From: Pomacea canaliculata
Taxonomy: Eukaryota > Mollusca > Gastropoda > Architaenioglossa > Ampullariidae
Direction of reading: 5' to 3'
NCBI RefSeq assembly: GCF_003073045.1
Contig: NC_037597.1
Coordinates: 6,444,717-6,508,716 of the forward strand
DNA length: 64,000 nt
Shown: positions 39,901-50,600 of the stretch, piece after piece
Layout: each line of letters opens with the position of its first letter
Numbering within the stretch: the stretch's first letter is position 1
Program-made: the position numbers and the translations under genes
Notes under the pieces: generated by a model
What the model saw: the letters and a program-made list of their open reading frames with translations, nothing else
What the model was told of the DNA's origin: nothing
Databases searched by the model: none

Positions 39901-42829
39901 AATTAAAGCATTTTGGGGTTTTCTTCACCTCAAGTGAACAAAACACAAAGTTTGACAGGATAAGGCCTCTCATTTGTATGTACCCTTCCCTCCGTGTGTA
40001 CAAAAACTTGATTATGTACAGAATGTGCTGTTAAATGTTAAAACATTCTCACCACAAGGATTGTCTGTAGGAATATTTATTGTTCTAAAAAGCTAAGAAT
40101 ATTTAACTTTGATGGCAAGTGATGTAAAATGCAGCACCCATTTATTGTAGTAGTTGATACATGCCATCTTTAGTTGTACTGTGCAGTCAACTGAACTGGG
40201 CTGAATTTTATTTTTTTTGGCATATTGATCAGGAGTAAGGAACACTTAAACTTAAAAATTTTAATTCCTCCCATTGACAGACTTTAGGACATTTAATTCA
40301 ATGTCTACACGCCTGGCTAATCAGTCCAGACTGCAGTGACAAAATGCTTTTGTTAAAGATCATAAGGGTAGGATGAATGCCCATTTTGATTCTCCTTGAA
40401 GATTGAATATTATTTGCATAAAATAATAAAATCTTCATAAAAAAGTGTTGGGCTTGAATAAATTTTAACTCTGAAATACAGTTTAAGAATAACAATCTTG
40501 AAAGTGAAGTAAATGAAAATGTATTTTCAATAAATTGTCTTGAGCAAATTTGGATTTTCTCAGTGATTTAAGAACTACAAGACAGGTCATAAATTGGCCA
40601 CACAAAAAGATTCCGCTGTCTTCCGTTCAGTTTCTGTTCACTCAGACCTTAATTACTCAAAATAAAATTATGGATGCATGTACCTGAGATGTGTTCATCA
40701 AATTACTTGATGTATTGTACATGTACTAGTGCATGTTTTGATTAGTCTGAAGCTTTAGCATGAGCAGCCTATTTCCTTTTTCTCCCTGGCAATTCATAGA
40801 AAGCTACCAAGGATGTACTCGATGTGGTCTGCAGTCAATTTAGTGCTTCATAAAAAAATTTATAAAAATGATGTCACTATTCATAAAGCTAATGATACAT
40901 CTTGCGGTGTCTTTTATTTTCTTTGGCGGAAACGATACTCCACCCACAAAGCATAAATGTTACTGATGCAGGCTTGTTTGCTGTCTTTGCTCATTGCAAT
41001 AATTTTTTTTTTCTATGAGAAAGTGTTGTTCCTCTTAAACTATGGGGCCATTCACTAATCATTGGGCGAGTTTGAGGCATTCATTGGAGTAAAACATTGG
41101 TGTGAAATGAATCAAGTTTTACTTTAGCAAGTCAACTTAAAATGGAATCTATCAACAGAGCATGTTCAGGGAATGATGGAGAATAGGCTGTTTGCATGAT
41201 CAGCTATGTTTCTATTGGCAAATGGTTAGTTAACATACATAGTTCTTTGATTTCTATAAAAAATTTGTAAATCAAAAAAGGTAAGTTTTACTTGCATGTT
41301 TTAATCAGTAATTCATTATAATTTATTCGGAACTGGGTTTATACCAGAAATTGGTTTAATTATTCATGATATAGACATTACGCATGTCTTCAGCCCCTCT
41401 TGCCACATGTTAAGGCCAGAATGTCTGGCACTTTGTCCAGTGGCGCTTTTTGTATTGCAGGTTAAGATGTAGATGTTCTGTGGGTTGCAAACCATATGCT
41501 TTAGAAATGAATATCTAATGGCCAGTATATTGCCTTGCCCTTAGCAATATGACCATGTTTTGTCAGTGTGTTTTTGTCATGCAGTGGGGGCATTGTTCAG
41601 TCTGTTTTCATGCTTTCTCAAGCATACACCTCTCACAAAATTATATTTAGTCCCATTCGCATCTTCATTTGCCTTTCTTGTCAAGTATTAAAAAAAATGC
41701 TCTTGTCACAGGGTTTAAACATGCAGCGATTTTTCAAACTGTAAAATTTCTTTCTAAATGATAGCGTCTGTATGCCAGTGTGTGTGTACATACGTGTTTA
41801 TGCACAGGCATGCATGCACCTGAGTGCTAGCATGTTCCTGTATGCTCAGATGCATGCAAAGAAAATGTAGATGTATGCTTACTTAGGGTTTCAAGACTTA
41901 CAACCCATTTGTTCATCATAGCTAATAAAGGCCAGGTATATGTAAACTTATAAGACTTTTCTTTATGTTTCGAGTGAGACCAGCTTGACTATTTGAGATG
42001 TGTTATTGCTGATTTGTTTGTACTTTTGTTTTAACTGTATAACGTGTGAATATGCATGAATATGTATATAAGTTCTGGTGTTTGCATGTCTTAATACACC
42101 AATATGCATGCAAGTGTGCATTTAGATTTTTGTCCATGTGATGTTCCATAAAATATAAATAGGTTTTACACCACTGTTGAACCCCATCATTTTTCTTCAA
42201 TTTATTTTTAAGAATGCAAAGGTCTCTCCTATCTGTAAATATATAACCATATCTATGCAAAATCTTAAGGACATTTTCAGTTTGCTCTATATGCATAAAA
42301 TAAATTTTACTCCAGTTTTGGGGAGGTGGTTTACAAAAGGCTTTTGAGAAGGGGAAATAGTTATGCAAGCTAACATTCTGGTGGTTACTCTCATCAGCAA
42401 ACAGTTTCTTTTTTCTTGAAAATAAAAATCACCATTCCATAGAAAATATGCTTGATACATAAAACTTTATCATTGGGTTGCCATTTAATGCCATCACTTT
42501 TCATAAACTTTTGCAAGATGCATACTATGCAAATAGGGTTCAACATTTTATCAGAAAAGTATCCTTAAATCATACGGACCTGCCGTGATTAAACTTTTCT
42601 AGATGAGTCACTTGCCACAAGTATATACTTATATGTACAGCATATACAAAGGCACACCCATGATGCACCATCACTCAACAAATCAAAGGATGCTGGCAGA
42701 CTTCAGCAAAGTCTTCATTTTAATTACTGATGAGATGCCAACATAAATGACTAACAGGCAAACTTTTATCCTCCATGCTTACATCAATGAAATGAGAACA
42801 GTGCAGCCTCAATTTATCTCAATCGTATA
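33945..42829 (+). other. PACS 3'UTR and intergenic DNA; no gene recognised
   Basis: AT-rich and CpG-poor. The PACS transcript end is not determined: ATTAAA occurs near 35998 and AATAAA at 37883-37888 and 39299-39304, with more near 40430-40670. A 24-bp unit is tandemly duplicated at 34516-34563. A TG/CA-rich patch lies at 34203-34300 and another near 41780-41860, and a poly-T tract at 37540-37560. Open frames here (for example 34783-35133) have no recognisable protein pattern. An AG-ended tract at 34076 could serve as a 3' splice acceptor but has no supporting homology. Confidence 0.6.
42719..42724 (-). terminator. Candidate FAM50 poly(A) signal
   Basis: ATTAAA on the minus strand, about 610 bases past the FAM50 stop. 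If used, the MITE at 42830-43151 is transcribed in the 3'UTR. Nearer signals were not seen. Confidence 0.3.
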
Positions 42830-43151
42830 CACAGGCGGTCTTTGACTTACGACGTTACGTTCCCACGTCGCATCGTAAACCGATTTTCAATGTAAGTCAG
42901 AACATACGTATATACTGTACATAAATTCACAAAATCAAACACACGTGCACACGTGAGAGAGAATGATGTAGAAGCAAGCTAAAGTGGAGTACAATGCGAC
43001 TGGGGTGACCCTGTCCTCCTTGGTCCCCAACTGCATAACCGTGTATTCTTCCGCCGTGCACAGAAATAAGTCGAAATACAGTAAATGGGAAATGTGTCGT
43101 AACCACAAAACATCGTAACTCGAGACTGACTGAACCCCAGGACCGCCTGTA
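42830..43151. mobile_element. TA-flanked MITE, mariner/Tc1-like (322 bp)
   Basis: The termini are inverted repeats: CACAGGCGGTC at 42830-42840 and GACCGCCTGTA at 43141-43151. They are flanked by TA at 42828-42829 and 43152-43153. Sub-terminal sequence is CGTAAGTC/ACGTCG-rich (GACTTACGACG at the left, CGTAACTCGAG at the right), a pattern I recall from widespread non-autonomous DNA transposons. It lies immediately downstream of the FAM50 stop and may be part of its 3'UTR. Open frames inside it are not genes. Confidence 0.8.
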
Positions 43152-43332
43152 TAAATTTCTCCCACATATCTTCCACCTATCATGACTGTGATTAAAGCAG
43201 GTCAGTATCCTACAACACCCCAAAGCTTTTCAACCTCCTTTATCCACTAAATTACAGTTATTTCAAGATGCTATTCTTCAATATTAACAACCCAGAAAAG
43301 TGTCTGCAAGCTCATAAACAAGATGTGCCCGC

Positions 43333-43843
43333 CTATTTCACTGTTATCTTGGCAGCATTCTTATCAGAAATTGTGTAATTGTCCCACTTTTTCTCTGGAT
43401 CATATGGCTCCCAGCGGCTGGCTGGGAAGATGTGTTTGTTCCTCTCATACCAGCTCCTTAAACACACCTTGCCTGCATGTGACTCGTCTTTCTCTATTTT
43501 TGCATCGTTGGTCATTCGAATGTCATCATAAACGTCAAAACTAAAGAGAGGTCCAGATTTACCACGGGCCTTCGTGACAATAAAGTCATAGAAAGAATAG
43601 TGGTGGGGGATGATAAGGTCCTCTTTCACATACATCAGCTGGTCAACACCCACAGGCTTGAGGTCATTGAACTCCTTCCTCAGGGACTCCAAGGCTCGAT
43701 GCAAGAACTGCTGGATGGTGTTGCCCTTCTTTAGACGCAACTGACGACGATGACCAGAACCATCCCAGTAGCTGTAGGTGATGTTTATCTCCTCTGCTTT
43801 TACTTTCTCTTGCTTTTCTTCCCAATCCTGCCGAAGTTGTTCC
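43333..43843 (-). CDS. FAM50 last exon, XAP5 domain
   Basis: Acceptor tttgcag, entered in phase 2; stop TAG at 43335-43333. It encodes [76 protein letters not shown] and the C-terminus [15 protein letters not shown], which extends slightly beyond human FAM50A. Confidence 0.96.
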
Positions 43844-46800
43844 CTGCAAATTTGGCACATGTTAGCAAAGTGACTCTTTTTTAAAATCCCATTAAGCCCT
43901 GATGTCTTTTCTTGCCAAATCAATGTATATTTGTTAAAAAATAGGATAAACAAAAAGGGACCGGGAGGTAATTCACAGGATATAGTCTTACATTTTGTAT
44001 CAAAGTAGAACATGCTTATTTGATGTTATCAGAAATTAAATAATTAGTACCTGAACGACAATAAGTAGGAGCTAAACATCTGAAAATCACTGCTCAAAAT
44101 GATTCTGGGTACATAAAGCGGACTTATATTGATCTTACGCAGCACCTTACCTTAATTTATTTTCTTCCTCATCTCGATCTCTATCTGGCAGAAAACTTGT
44201 GTCTACTTCTGGATTCATTCCTTCAAAAAGAGCAGCAGAGATAAAAAAATGCTTTCAAAACAAAAATAATTACACAATACAGTGTAGGGCCATTAAGCCG
44301 CGGTCCAGTAATATGCAAATTTGCTGAAGCCACGCAAAATGCTTGGATCCCAATTTTTTTTACACTATGGATCCTACAGACCTGAATATGGCCTCTCACT
44401 CAAGGGGGCGTTGACAACTGTCATTTTGGCATTTCGAATGTCTGTGATTGACATGCTATGCACTATTGCGGATTAAATATTTAAATGCTGGCTTATAACC
44501 TCAAAGAGGTATTTATAGAAGATTAGTCTTTCATTTATCAATAAACAATAAAATAACTATTACTATGTATTTAAGCCTTGGACCACTAAGCTGTGGTTAA
44601 GCAGTTTGGACACTAATCCCTGCAGCTTAATGGTCCTTCACTGTATATATGTAATCAGGTGAACTTAAATACATTTGTCACTGTTTATTTGCAGCATTTT
44701 CAAATTTAAAGTAAAAAAAAAAAAAATTAATTTTGATACTAAATACCAATAGATTAATAGATTTAGACCTTCAAATATATTTGAACTTCCATCCCTAACA
44801 CTGACATTATCTTTAAACATGCACTTTTGTATTTTATAATATTAAGTATTAAAAAGTGCAGGCAGCAAAATGAAGTTTGACATTTAGCTTTAATGCTGGT
44901 CTTACCAAATCTTTTTTTCTTCTGCTTTTTAATTTTTTTGGCTTCTTCCCTTTCATGTTCTTCTTTATTTTTTCCTTCTTCACAATCTTCTTCAAGATCA
45001 AAGGAAAGCATATTTATCTGTAATTCAAGCAACATAACATATAATAAACTACTGTACTAAGAATTTCGGCAGCTTTGATCCATTGTTATAACTATGCTGC
45101 AAAAAAGATGTTCTGAAATAAAGACAAACAGCTAACACAAAGAGATGGGCACGGTACCATTACTATCCAATAAAATCAAAGTTATTATTGTGCCAAATCT
45201 ATTGTCATACAGTGATCATATTCTAACAATAAATCTACATCTGCACTTACTTTGAGCATTACTCCAACAGTCCCCAGAATACTACTCCTTTTTCAATTCC
45301 CCCCATCAACCCTTTGCTATTTATCACTTCTTCCCCACTCATCTTCCTCTGCTGAATCAAAACACTCTTAGTTCTTGATAACTGATTTCTCTTCGCGTTT
45401 TCTAAATTTGTCTTTAATTAGTCATCAGTACTGTTGTTCCTTCAAATGTTGTCCATATCTCATTCTTGTACCAAGTGCTAAAAGCACGCTACTTACAAGC
45501 ATGAGTATGCACTATATAAATCAGTATTATTATTATAATATCACCAAAAACTAATTAGCATATGCATGCTCTCACTACACTACATTTCCTCTTCACACAC
45601 ACAAAAATAAAACTATTAATTTGAAAACCTTTTTCTGATCCTTTTTTTTCTTATCTTCCTGTTGTTTTTCTTTGCTCTTTCCTTCTGCCTTTTTATGAGC
45701 AAGCTGTTTTTCTCGTTCTTTCACAACGTGTTCTTGTTTTGCTTTCATTTCATCCAATGTGACAAGACCTGTAGGCAAGAAAGTATTTATTATATAGTCA
45801 AATTTAATGCAGATTGAAACAACTCTGGGCCAGCCCATCATGCATTAATATTGGTTGCTATGGATGCATGATGTACATACTGATTCCCCTTCCCCCCAAA
45901 AAATGCCTAACCTAAATTCTAACCCTCTTTATCTGGTTTGTAAAGGAAAAAAAGTATTATGATGTCCTAGGTCTTCCTAAAGTGCATTGTTCTCTGAAAA
46001 TTTACTACACAAATATGTTTTGTAAACTCCTATATGTCCTCAACTCTTGCTCTCTTTCTCTGTCCCTCTCTCCCATTTCTCTCTCTCTTTCACACACACA
46101 CTCTTTTCTGACAGTAAATTATGGATTTGATTACTTTCAATTTCAATCTAGCCATTATTAACTCTTTAGAATCGTATACCCCAATTTCTTTGACTACTCT
46201 GCTCTTTACAACTGGGGTAATGCATATTTTTATTGCAAAACATAAGTACTTCAAATTAATAGAAACATTGTCAAATAATGAAATATAAACATTGGCTTTA
46301 TATTTCAGTGTATAATAATTTTAATGATGATCAATTACAATTAACAACAAACATCACAAGCAAATACTTAATACGAAACCAATTTCGTAATAGCACGGAC
46401 TGGCTATCATTTACCTAGGCCTCGAAACCTATTTTACATCTCCACTTGAATATTGTCTAAGTCTTCGGTTCCAGTACGGAAATGACGTTTTAGATGATTT
46501 TTCACTTGTCTTAACCATTTCTTAATTACAAGACAGCATACTGTTTTTGAATGAAATGTAACTTACCAATTGTGCTTGATTTTAAACTTTGTTCTATAGC
46601 GTCATAGTGGGCTGCAAATTTATTTGTAATACTGCCTATCTTCATCTCCTCTTCAATTTTTCTCTTTTTAGCTTCGATCTCTTCAAGTTCTTTTTGTCGC
46701 TTCTTAATAAGATTTGCTGCTCGACCTCCTTCTGATGCTGCCCCTTTATACTGTGCCATCTTTAAGTAGTAAAGTGCGTTATGCAATATAGTTGTACTAG

Positions 46801-47339
46801 AGCTTCTAGATTCTAGAAGTAACCTCAGACCGGAAACAAAAAGCAAGCGGAAGCAAATGCACACATGCAGTGCGCATGTCTCGGTTTATTTCGTCTGCAT
46901 TACGACGCAGACATACAAAGGTTAGGTTCGTGTCCACAATTGCTTGTTGGCAAACCACAAAGTCGTGGTTAAACTGTCCAACATTGCACCATTAATGCTG
47001 TTAGGTGTTCAACCATGTAATGTAATTGCTACAAACCTAGACGAGAACAGTTCATCAAAGTTTGGAAGAAATGTGGATGCTGTATCTATCGCAGTTATTG
47101 ATTGCAGTATATTATTGGCTGGGTTTATATTCAAAATATAACTTACCTATCGTACTCGATTTAAGACTTTGCTCGACAGCATCGTAATGAGCAGCAAATT
47201 TGTTTGAAATGCTGCCAACCTTCATTTCTTCTTCTATTTTTCTCATTTTCACTTCAATCTCTTCCAGTTCTTTTTGGCGTTTCCTTATGAGATTTGCTGC
47301 TCGGCCTCCCTCCGAGGCCGCGCCCTTATAATGAGCCAT
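43333..47339 (-). CDS. FAM50: FAM50 (XAP5 family) spliceosome-associated protein, complete, two alternative first exons
   Basis: Nuclear protein associated with the spliceosomal C complex; human FAM50A is the orthologue (family knowledge). Either first exon plus four shared exons gives 342 codons (341 aa), against 339 aa for human FAM50A. The N-terminus reads [18 protein letters not shown], then a charged coiled-coil stretch and KFAAHYDA. Next come [20 protein letters not shown], a Lys/Glu-rich low-complexity region ([20 protein letters not shown]), [18 protein letters not shown], and the XAP5 domain with [32 protein letters not shown] and [20 protein letters not shown]. Exons on the minus strand in transcript order: 47339-47147 or 46759-46567, then 45768-45629, 45017-44906, 44220-44151, 43843-43333. 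The two first exons end in the same phase with G|gtaagt donors. Only 37 bp separates the distal ATG from the first possible NOXRED1 ATG. Confidence 0.95.
44151..44220 (-). CDS. FAM50 exon (70 nt)
   Basis: Phase 1 to 2; donor gtaagg. It encodes [20 protein letters not shown] and KL, nearly identical to human [20 protein letters not shown]. Confidence 0.94.
44280..44643. mobile_element. TA-flanked MITE, mariner-like (364 bp), in FAM50 intron
   Basis: The left end CAGTGTAGGGCCATTAAGCC (44280-44299) and right end GCAGCTTAATGGTCCTTCAC (from 44622) then TG (to 44643) are inverted repeats of about 25 bp with few mismatches. They are flanked by TA at 44278-44279 and 44644-44645. The right end contains a second, sub-terminal copy of the motif (TTGGACCACTAAGCTGTGG). 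No coding capacity. Confidence 0.82.
44906..45017 (-). CDS. FAM50 exon, acidic/basic low-complexity region
   Basis: Acceptor aattacag, donor gtaaga; phase 0 to 1. It encodes [20 protein letters not shown] and [11 protein letters not shown], positionally equal to human ISSLSFTLEEEEE. Confidence 0.93.
45470..45540 (+). mobile_element. Degenerate SINE 3' end
   Basis: ATGAGTATGCACTATATAAA followed by TATTATTATTATAAT resembles the 3' tail of common molluscan SINEs. A similar tail is at 51246-51345. Confidence 0.4.
45629..45768 (-). CDS. FAM50 exon, MKAKQE region
   Basis: Acceptor gcctacag, donor gttttc; phase 1 to 0. It encodes [20 protein letters not shown] and then a Lys-rich stretch ending KKKKDQKK. 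Human: [20 protein letters not shown]. The donor is weaker than the others. Confidence 0.93.
46567..46759 (-). CDS. FAM50 proximal alternative first exon
   Basis: ATG at 46759-46757; 64 codons plus one base, donor gtaagt (46566-46561). It encodes [20 protein letters not shown] and [23 protein letters not shown] is the universal FAM50 start, which fixes the initiation codon although the frame stays open upstream. Compared with the distal copy, 57 of 64 residues are identical by hand count and 41 of 193 bases differ, mostly at third positions. Confidence 0.9.
46760..47146 (-). promoter_or_regulatory. Internal FAM50 promoter region and distal-isoform intron
   Basis: This 387-bp gap separates the two first exons and must hold the 5'UTR and promoter of the proximal form. 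It contains a CTTCTAGA/TCTAGAAG palindrome at 46803-46819 (includes TTCTAGAA), CGGAAG-type ETS motifs near 46830-46852 and TGCGCATG (an NRF1-like half site) near 46870. Promoter identity is inferred. Confidence 0.45.
47147..47339 (-). CDS. FAM50 distal alternative first exon
   Basis: ATG at 47339-47337; the length (193 nt), phase and donor (gtaagt) match the proximal copy. It encodes [20 protein letters not shown] and [17 protein letters not shown]. Differences from the proximal copy by hand: Q3H, K19R, A30V, K32M, I41V, T45S, I55V. Confidence 0.92.
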
Positions 47340-47457
47340 ATTATGCTGAAATACACAAACTAGTGAAGTTTTAAAGATGAAACAGCTGATTGACCGGAAG
47401 CAGAATAAAGTAGCAGACTTTCAGGCATTACGCATGCCCGTTGCGCTTAGAAACAAA
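47340..47457. promoter_or_regulatory. Bidirectional promoter region between FAM50 and NOXRED1-like
   Basis: The two genes diverge from here. ACCGGAAG (an ETS/GABP-type site) lies at about 47393-47400 and GCATGCCCGTTGCGC (NRF1-like) near 47432. There is no TATA box. Short, TATA-less, ETS/NRF1 head-to-head promoters are typical of housekeeping gene pairs. Confidence 0.5.
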
Positions 47458-47654
47458 ATGGCGCTTATGACGCGTTTGAAATCCTCAGAAGCTAGTACAA
47501 ACGATATCACGTCACATTTGAGATCTTTACAGTTTGAAAGTGTACTTACAGAAGAAGAAAAACAATTGTTGCATTTAAGAGCAAAATCACATGCTCTTTC
47601 TGTTTATCAGTGTGCTCAAGCAACTTATTTTTCTAATGTTTTGCATCAACTCAG
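47377..47654 (+). CDS. NOXRED1-like exon 1
   Basis: Donor gtgagg; leaves in phase 2. It contains [20 protein letters not shown] and [20 protein letters not shown], the family's N-terminal region. The conserved part begins after the Met at 47458, so the first 27 codons may be untranslated. Confidence 0.8.
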
Positions 47655-50600
47655 GTGAGGACATTTACATATTTCTATTACCAGCAGGGGTACGGGTATA
47701 TTGCGTCCCGCGAACGTTCCTGTGATTTTATGGTCAACATTCACTTAGGTTGGCAGTTTGGGTAAAAAGGAAGTAGAAGGGGTCCCGACATTATAAGTCA
47801 AGAAGATAAAACATTCCATCACTTGATTGGACCAGACTATATACAGCATATGGTTTGAAGATGGTGGGAGATGAGGAAAACAGTCCCCCTCCTCTCTTTC
47901 CATCCCTCTCTCTCTCTGATAGATACCATCTCAACAATGCCCAAGTTTGTCTTTTGGGAAGAGGTATGTCACAATTTCATTGTGTAATGGATTTCCCCTC
48001 CCGCCATTCATTTGAAGCCACCAGCAACATTTAAAGAATGGAGAAGTAAATAATAATAATTTTGATATATAAATCTTCATACTATTCAAAGGACAGATCC
48101 AAAGGGCTTTACAAAATAGCAATAAATAATAATATGAACAGGTATCAAAAGCAAAAAGCTCATTCTATGCCCAGGTTGGTGCACAATTTTCATGGGCAGA
48201 AAAATTTGTACTATCAACACAACTTCTTGTTTGAGTATCACATCAGTGGTCAATGTAACTGTATCCTCCTTGATACCTCATCAAGCATTTGAAACTGATG
48301 CAAAGATGCCTGTTTGATAGGACTATGGCACAAGAGAGGTCAAACAGTTCAAGAAATTGTAGGCAAATAAGTCCTTTCGTCTAAGCCATAGCTGAAGAAC
48401 AAGCAGTTAACAAAAGTGGACTCCAAATGCAAGCAAATAACTGAACAGCAAAAATGTTCATGCTTCCCACATGGAGTCAAAGTCAATGCGCCTTATTAAA
48501 GATGTAAAGGGCTTTAGGTAGTAATGCCATATGATTAGAGAAGGGCATCACAATCAGGCAATAATGCACAATAAATATTCCAAGTAACATTAAAGAACAT
48601 GGAGGAGAAATTTGTTAAAGTGAGGATAAACAAACCGGAAAGCATATTCATCACAGAGCACAGATCTAACCAATAGATGCCAAAAAAGATTATAGATCTA
48701 ACAAAAATGAAAAAAAAGGAATCAAACTTCATGACATTTTTTTCAAGTACAATTAAAAGTACGAGTGTGATGTGTACTTAAACCTTTATATTTATTTCCA
48801 CAGGGAGTTAAAAAGTCAACTAAAAAATCCCAGTGTCAAAAGAACTACCAGAATCTTGCAAAATGACAGATCTAATAAAGACCCTTTGCTTGTTGGAATC
48901 TTGGGATGTGGTCGCCTTGGGAGTCAGATAGTACAATGTTTGCTAACTTACGGAAAAATCAGTCCCGCAAACATTCAGATTTCCACACGAAGACCAGAAA
49001 TACTTGGTGAGTTTTGCAAGTTCTTTAAGCTAATTTTAAATATCTCTAAATCTAATTATATGTTTTTTTATGAGCTTATACATTTCTCCTGTCAAAAATT
49101 GGTGACATTTATATTTTATGTGAATGTCTTTGTCTTTGCACCTGTCATGTTTTGAAGATGAGTGAAGATTTTCAAACTTTTTTAAAAACCTCCATACATT
49201 TTAAATGAATATTTTGCTATGATTGCAGATCACTTTCAGCAACAAGGTGTTGATTGTTATTGTGATAACATCAAGCTTGTCAGTTCAGTCCATGTTATCT
49301 TTTTCTGTGTTCTTCCATCTCAGCTGACAGCTGTAGCTGAGGAAGTAAAAAGTCATATACAACCATCTACTATTGCATTTGTTTTTACAAGCGGCATTTC
49401 ACTCAGGAGACTGAAACAAATGTTAAACACATCCAGCATTCTAAGTCCAGAGTTCACCTTCCCAGAGAGAAATCATGATAAAGATTGGAACTACCACACC
49501 AGCATCAAGTATGGCACTTGAAAATAAATCCATCGTTGAAAAGACATGTCCTATCAGTAATACAGGTAGTTCAGGTTACTACAACGTTGATAAATATCTG
49601 TTGGAAAATATTTTGAATAACATGACTTTTTAACAATAAACTTGCAAAGATGCTGAAAAAAATTTATACCTCCTGCTTAAGTGACATTGGGATTATTCAA
49701 CATTACTAACACTAAATAACTATTTTGATTCTAAATAATTTGAGGAAAGGACCCTACAAATTTTCTCTCCTTTTATATTGAATCAAGAGTGATCTGGAAT
49801 TTAATGGTCAGACAAGTTTTGTAAAGTCATGCTAAAAAAATAACAAGTAAATTGCAATTATTTTTCCTGTCAGCAGATCAGTTAGTGCAAGTAAATCCAA
49901 ACCTTGCAGTGGCCATGGTGTATGCCTTTGTCAACATGTGTTCTGAACAAGGTCTAACAAAGCAGGAGACTTTGCAGGCTGTACACATGACAGTATTTGG
50001 AGAGAACGAACAGAGCCCATCAGAAGACAAGCTGACAGTAACAGATTTCGGAGGAAGAGGCAATATGTCTGAGTAAGTGTAAACTTATAGGTGATATTAA
50101 TGTGCTAGTGGATGTTTCTCAATTTTTTTTTTTCCTTGTGATATTTGTTTTGTATTTGCATGCAGATAGCATTCGATAAGAATAGAGATAACAATTTATT
50201 GTAGCACAAGCTGCTCAAGCCATACCATAAAAAAACAATCGAGTGTAGACTGTTGTTCAAGAAGTTTTTCTGAAGACAAAAAGTCCTTTAAACGGTATCT
50301 TTATTAAGGTAGCTATATAACAAAGGAGAAACAAAGCAGACTTTAGTAATCATTAATGAGACAATTGAATATGTAAATAATAATATTATTAAGTTATATA
50401 GTGTTGGCCCTATGGTCAAGTCCATGGTGCTGTTCTCAGGCCACATTCTGTAAGAAATTAGACTAAGATATGTTGACTGGTCACAGTTGTAATCTCCAGA
50501 TTGTACAGTCATCTGTCAAAAGCTTAATATAATTAAATGAAACATGAAAACACAGTATTTCCTTAATGTTTTTCTCATCAATTAGATTATATATTTCTTG

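Noticed and set aside
42003-42368. 121-codon minus-strand open frame
   Set aside because: Composition is that of AT-rich non-coding DNA, with no motif or splice context.
42927-43223. Overlapping minus-strand open frames near FAM50
   Set aside because: They lie mostly inside the TA-flanked MITE and have no protein pattern.
46526-46864. Longer N-terminus upstream of the proximal FAM50 start
   Set aside because: MAQYKG is the conserved family start; the in-frame upstream codons are not conserved.
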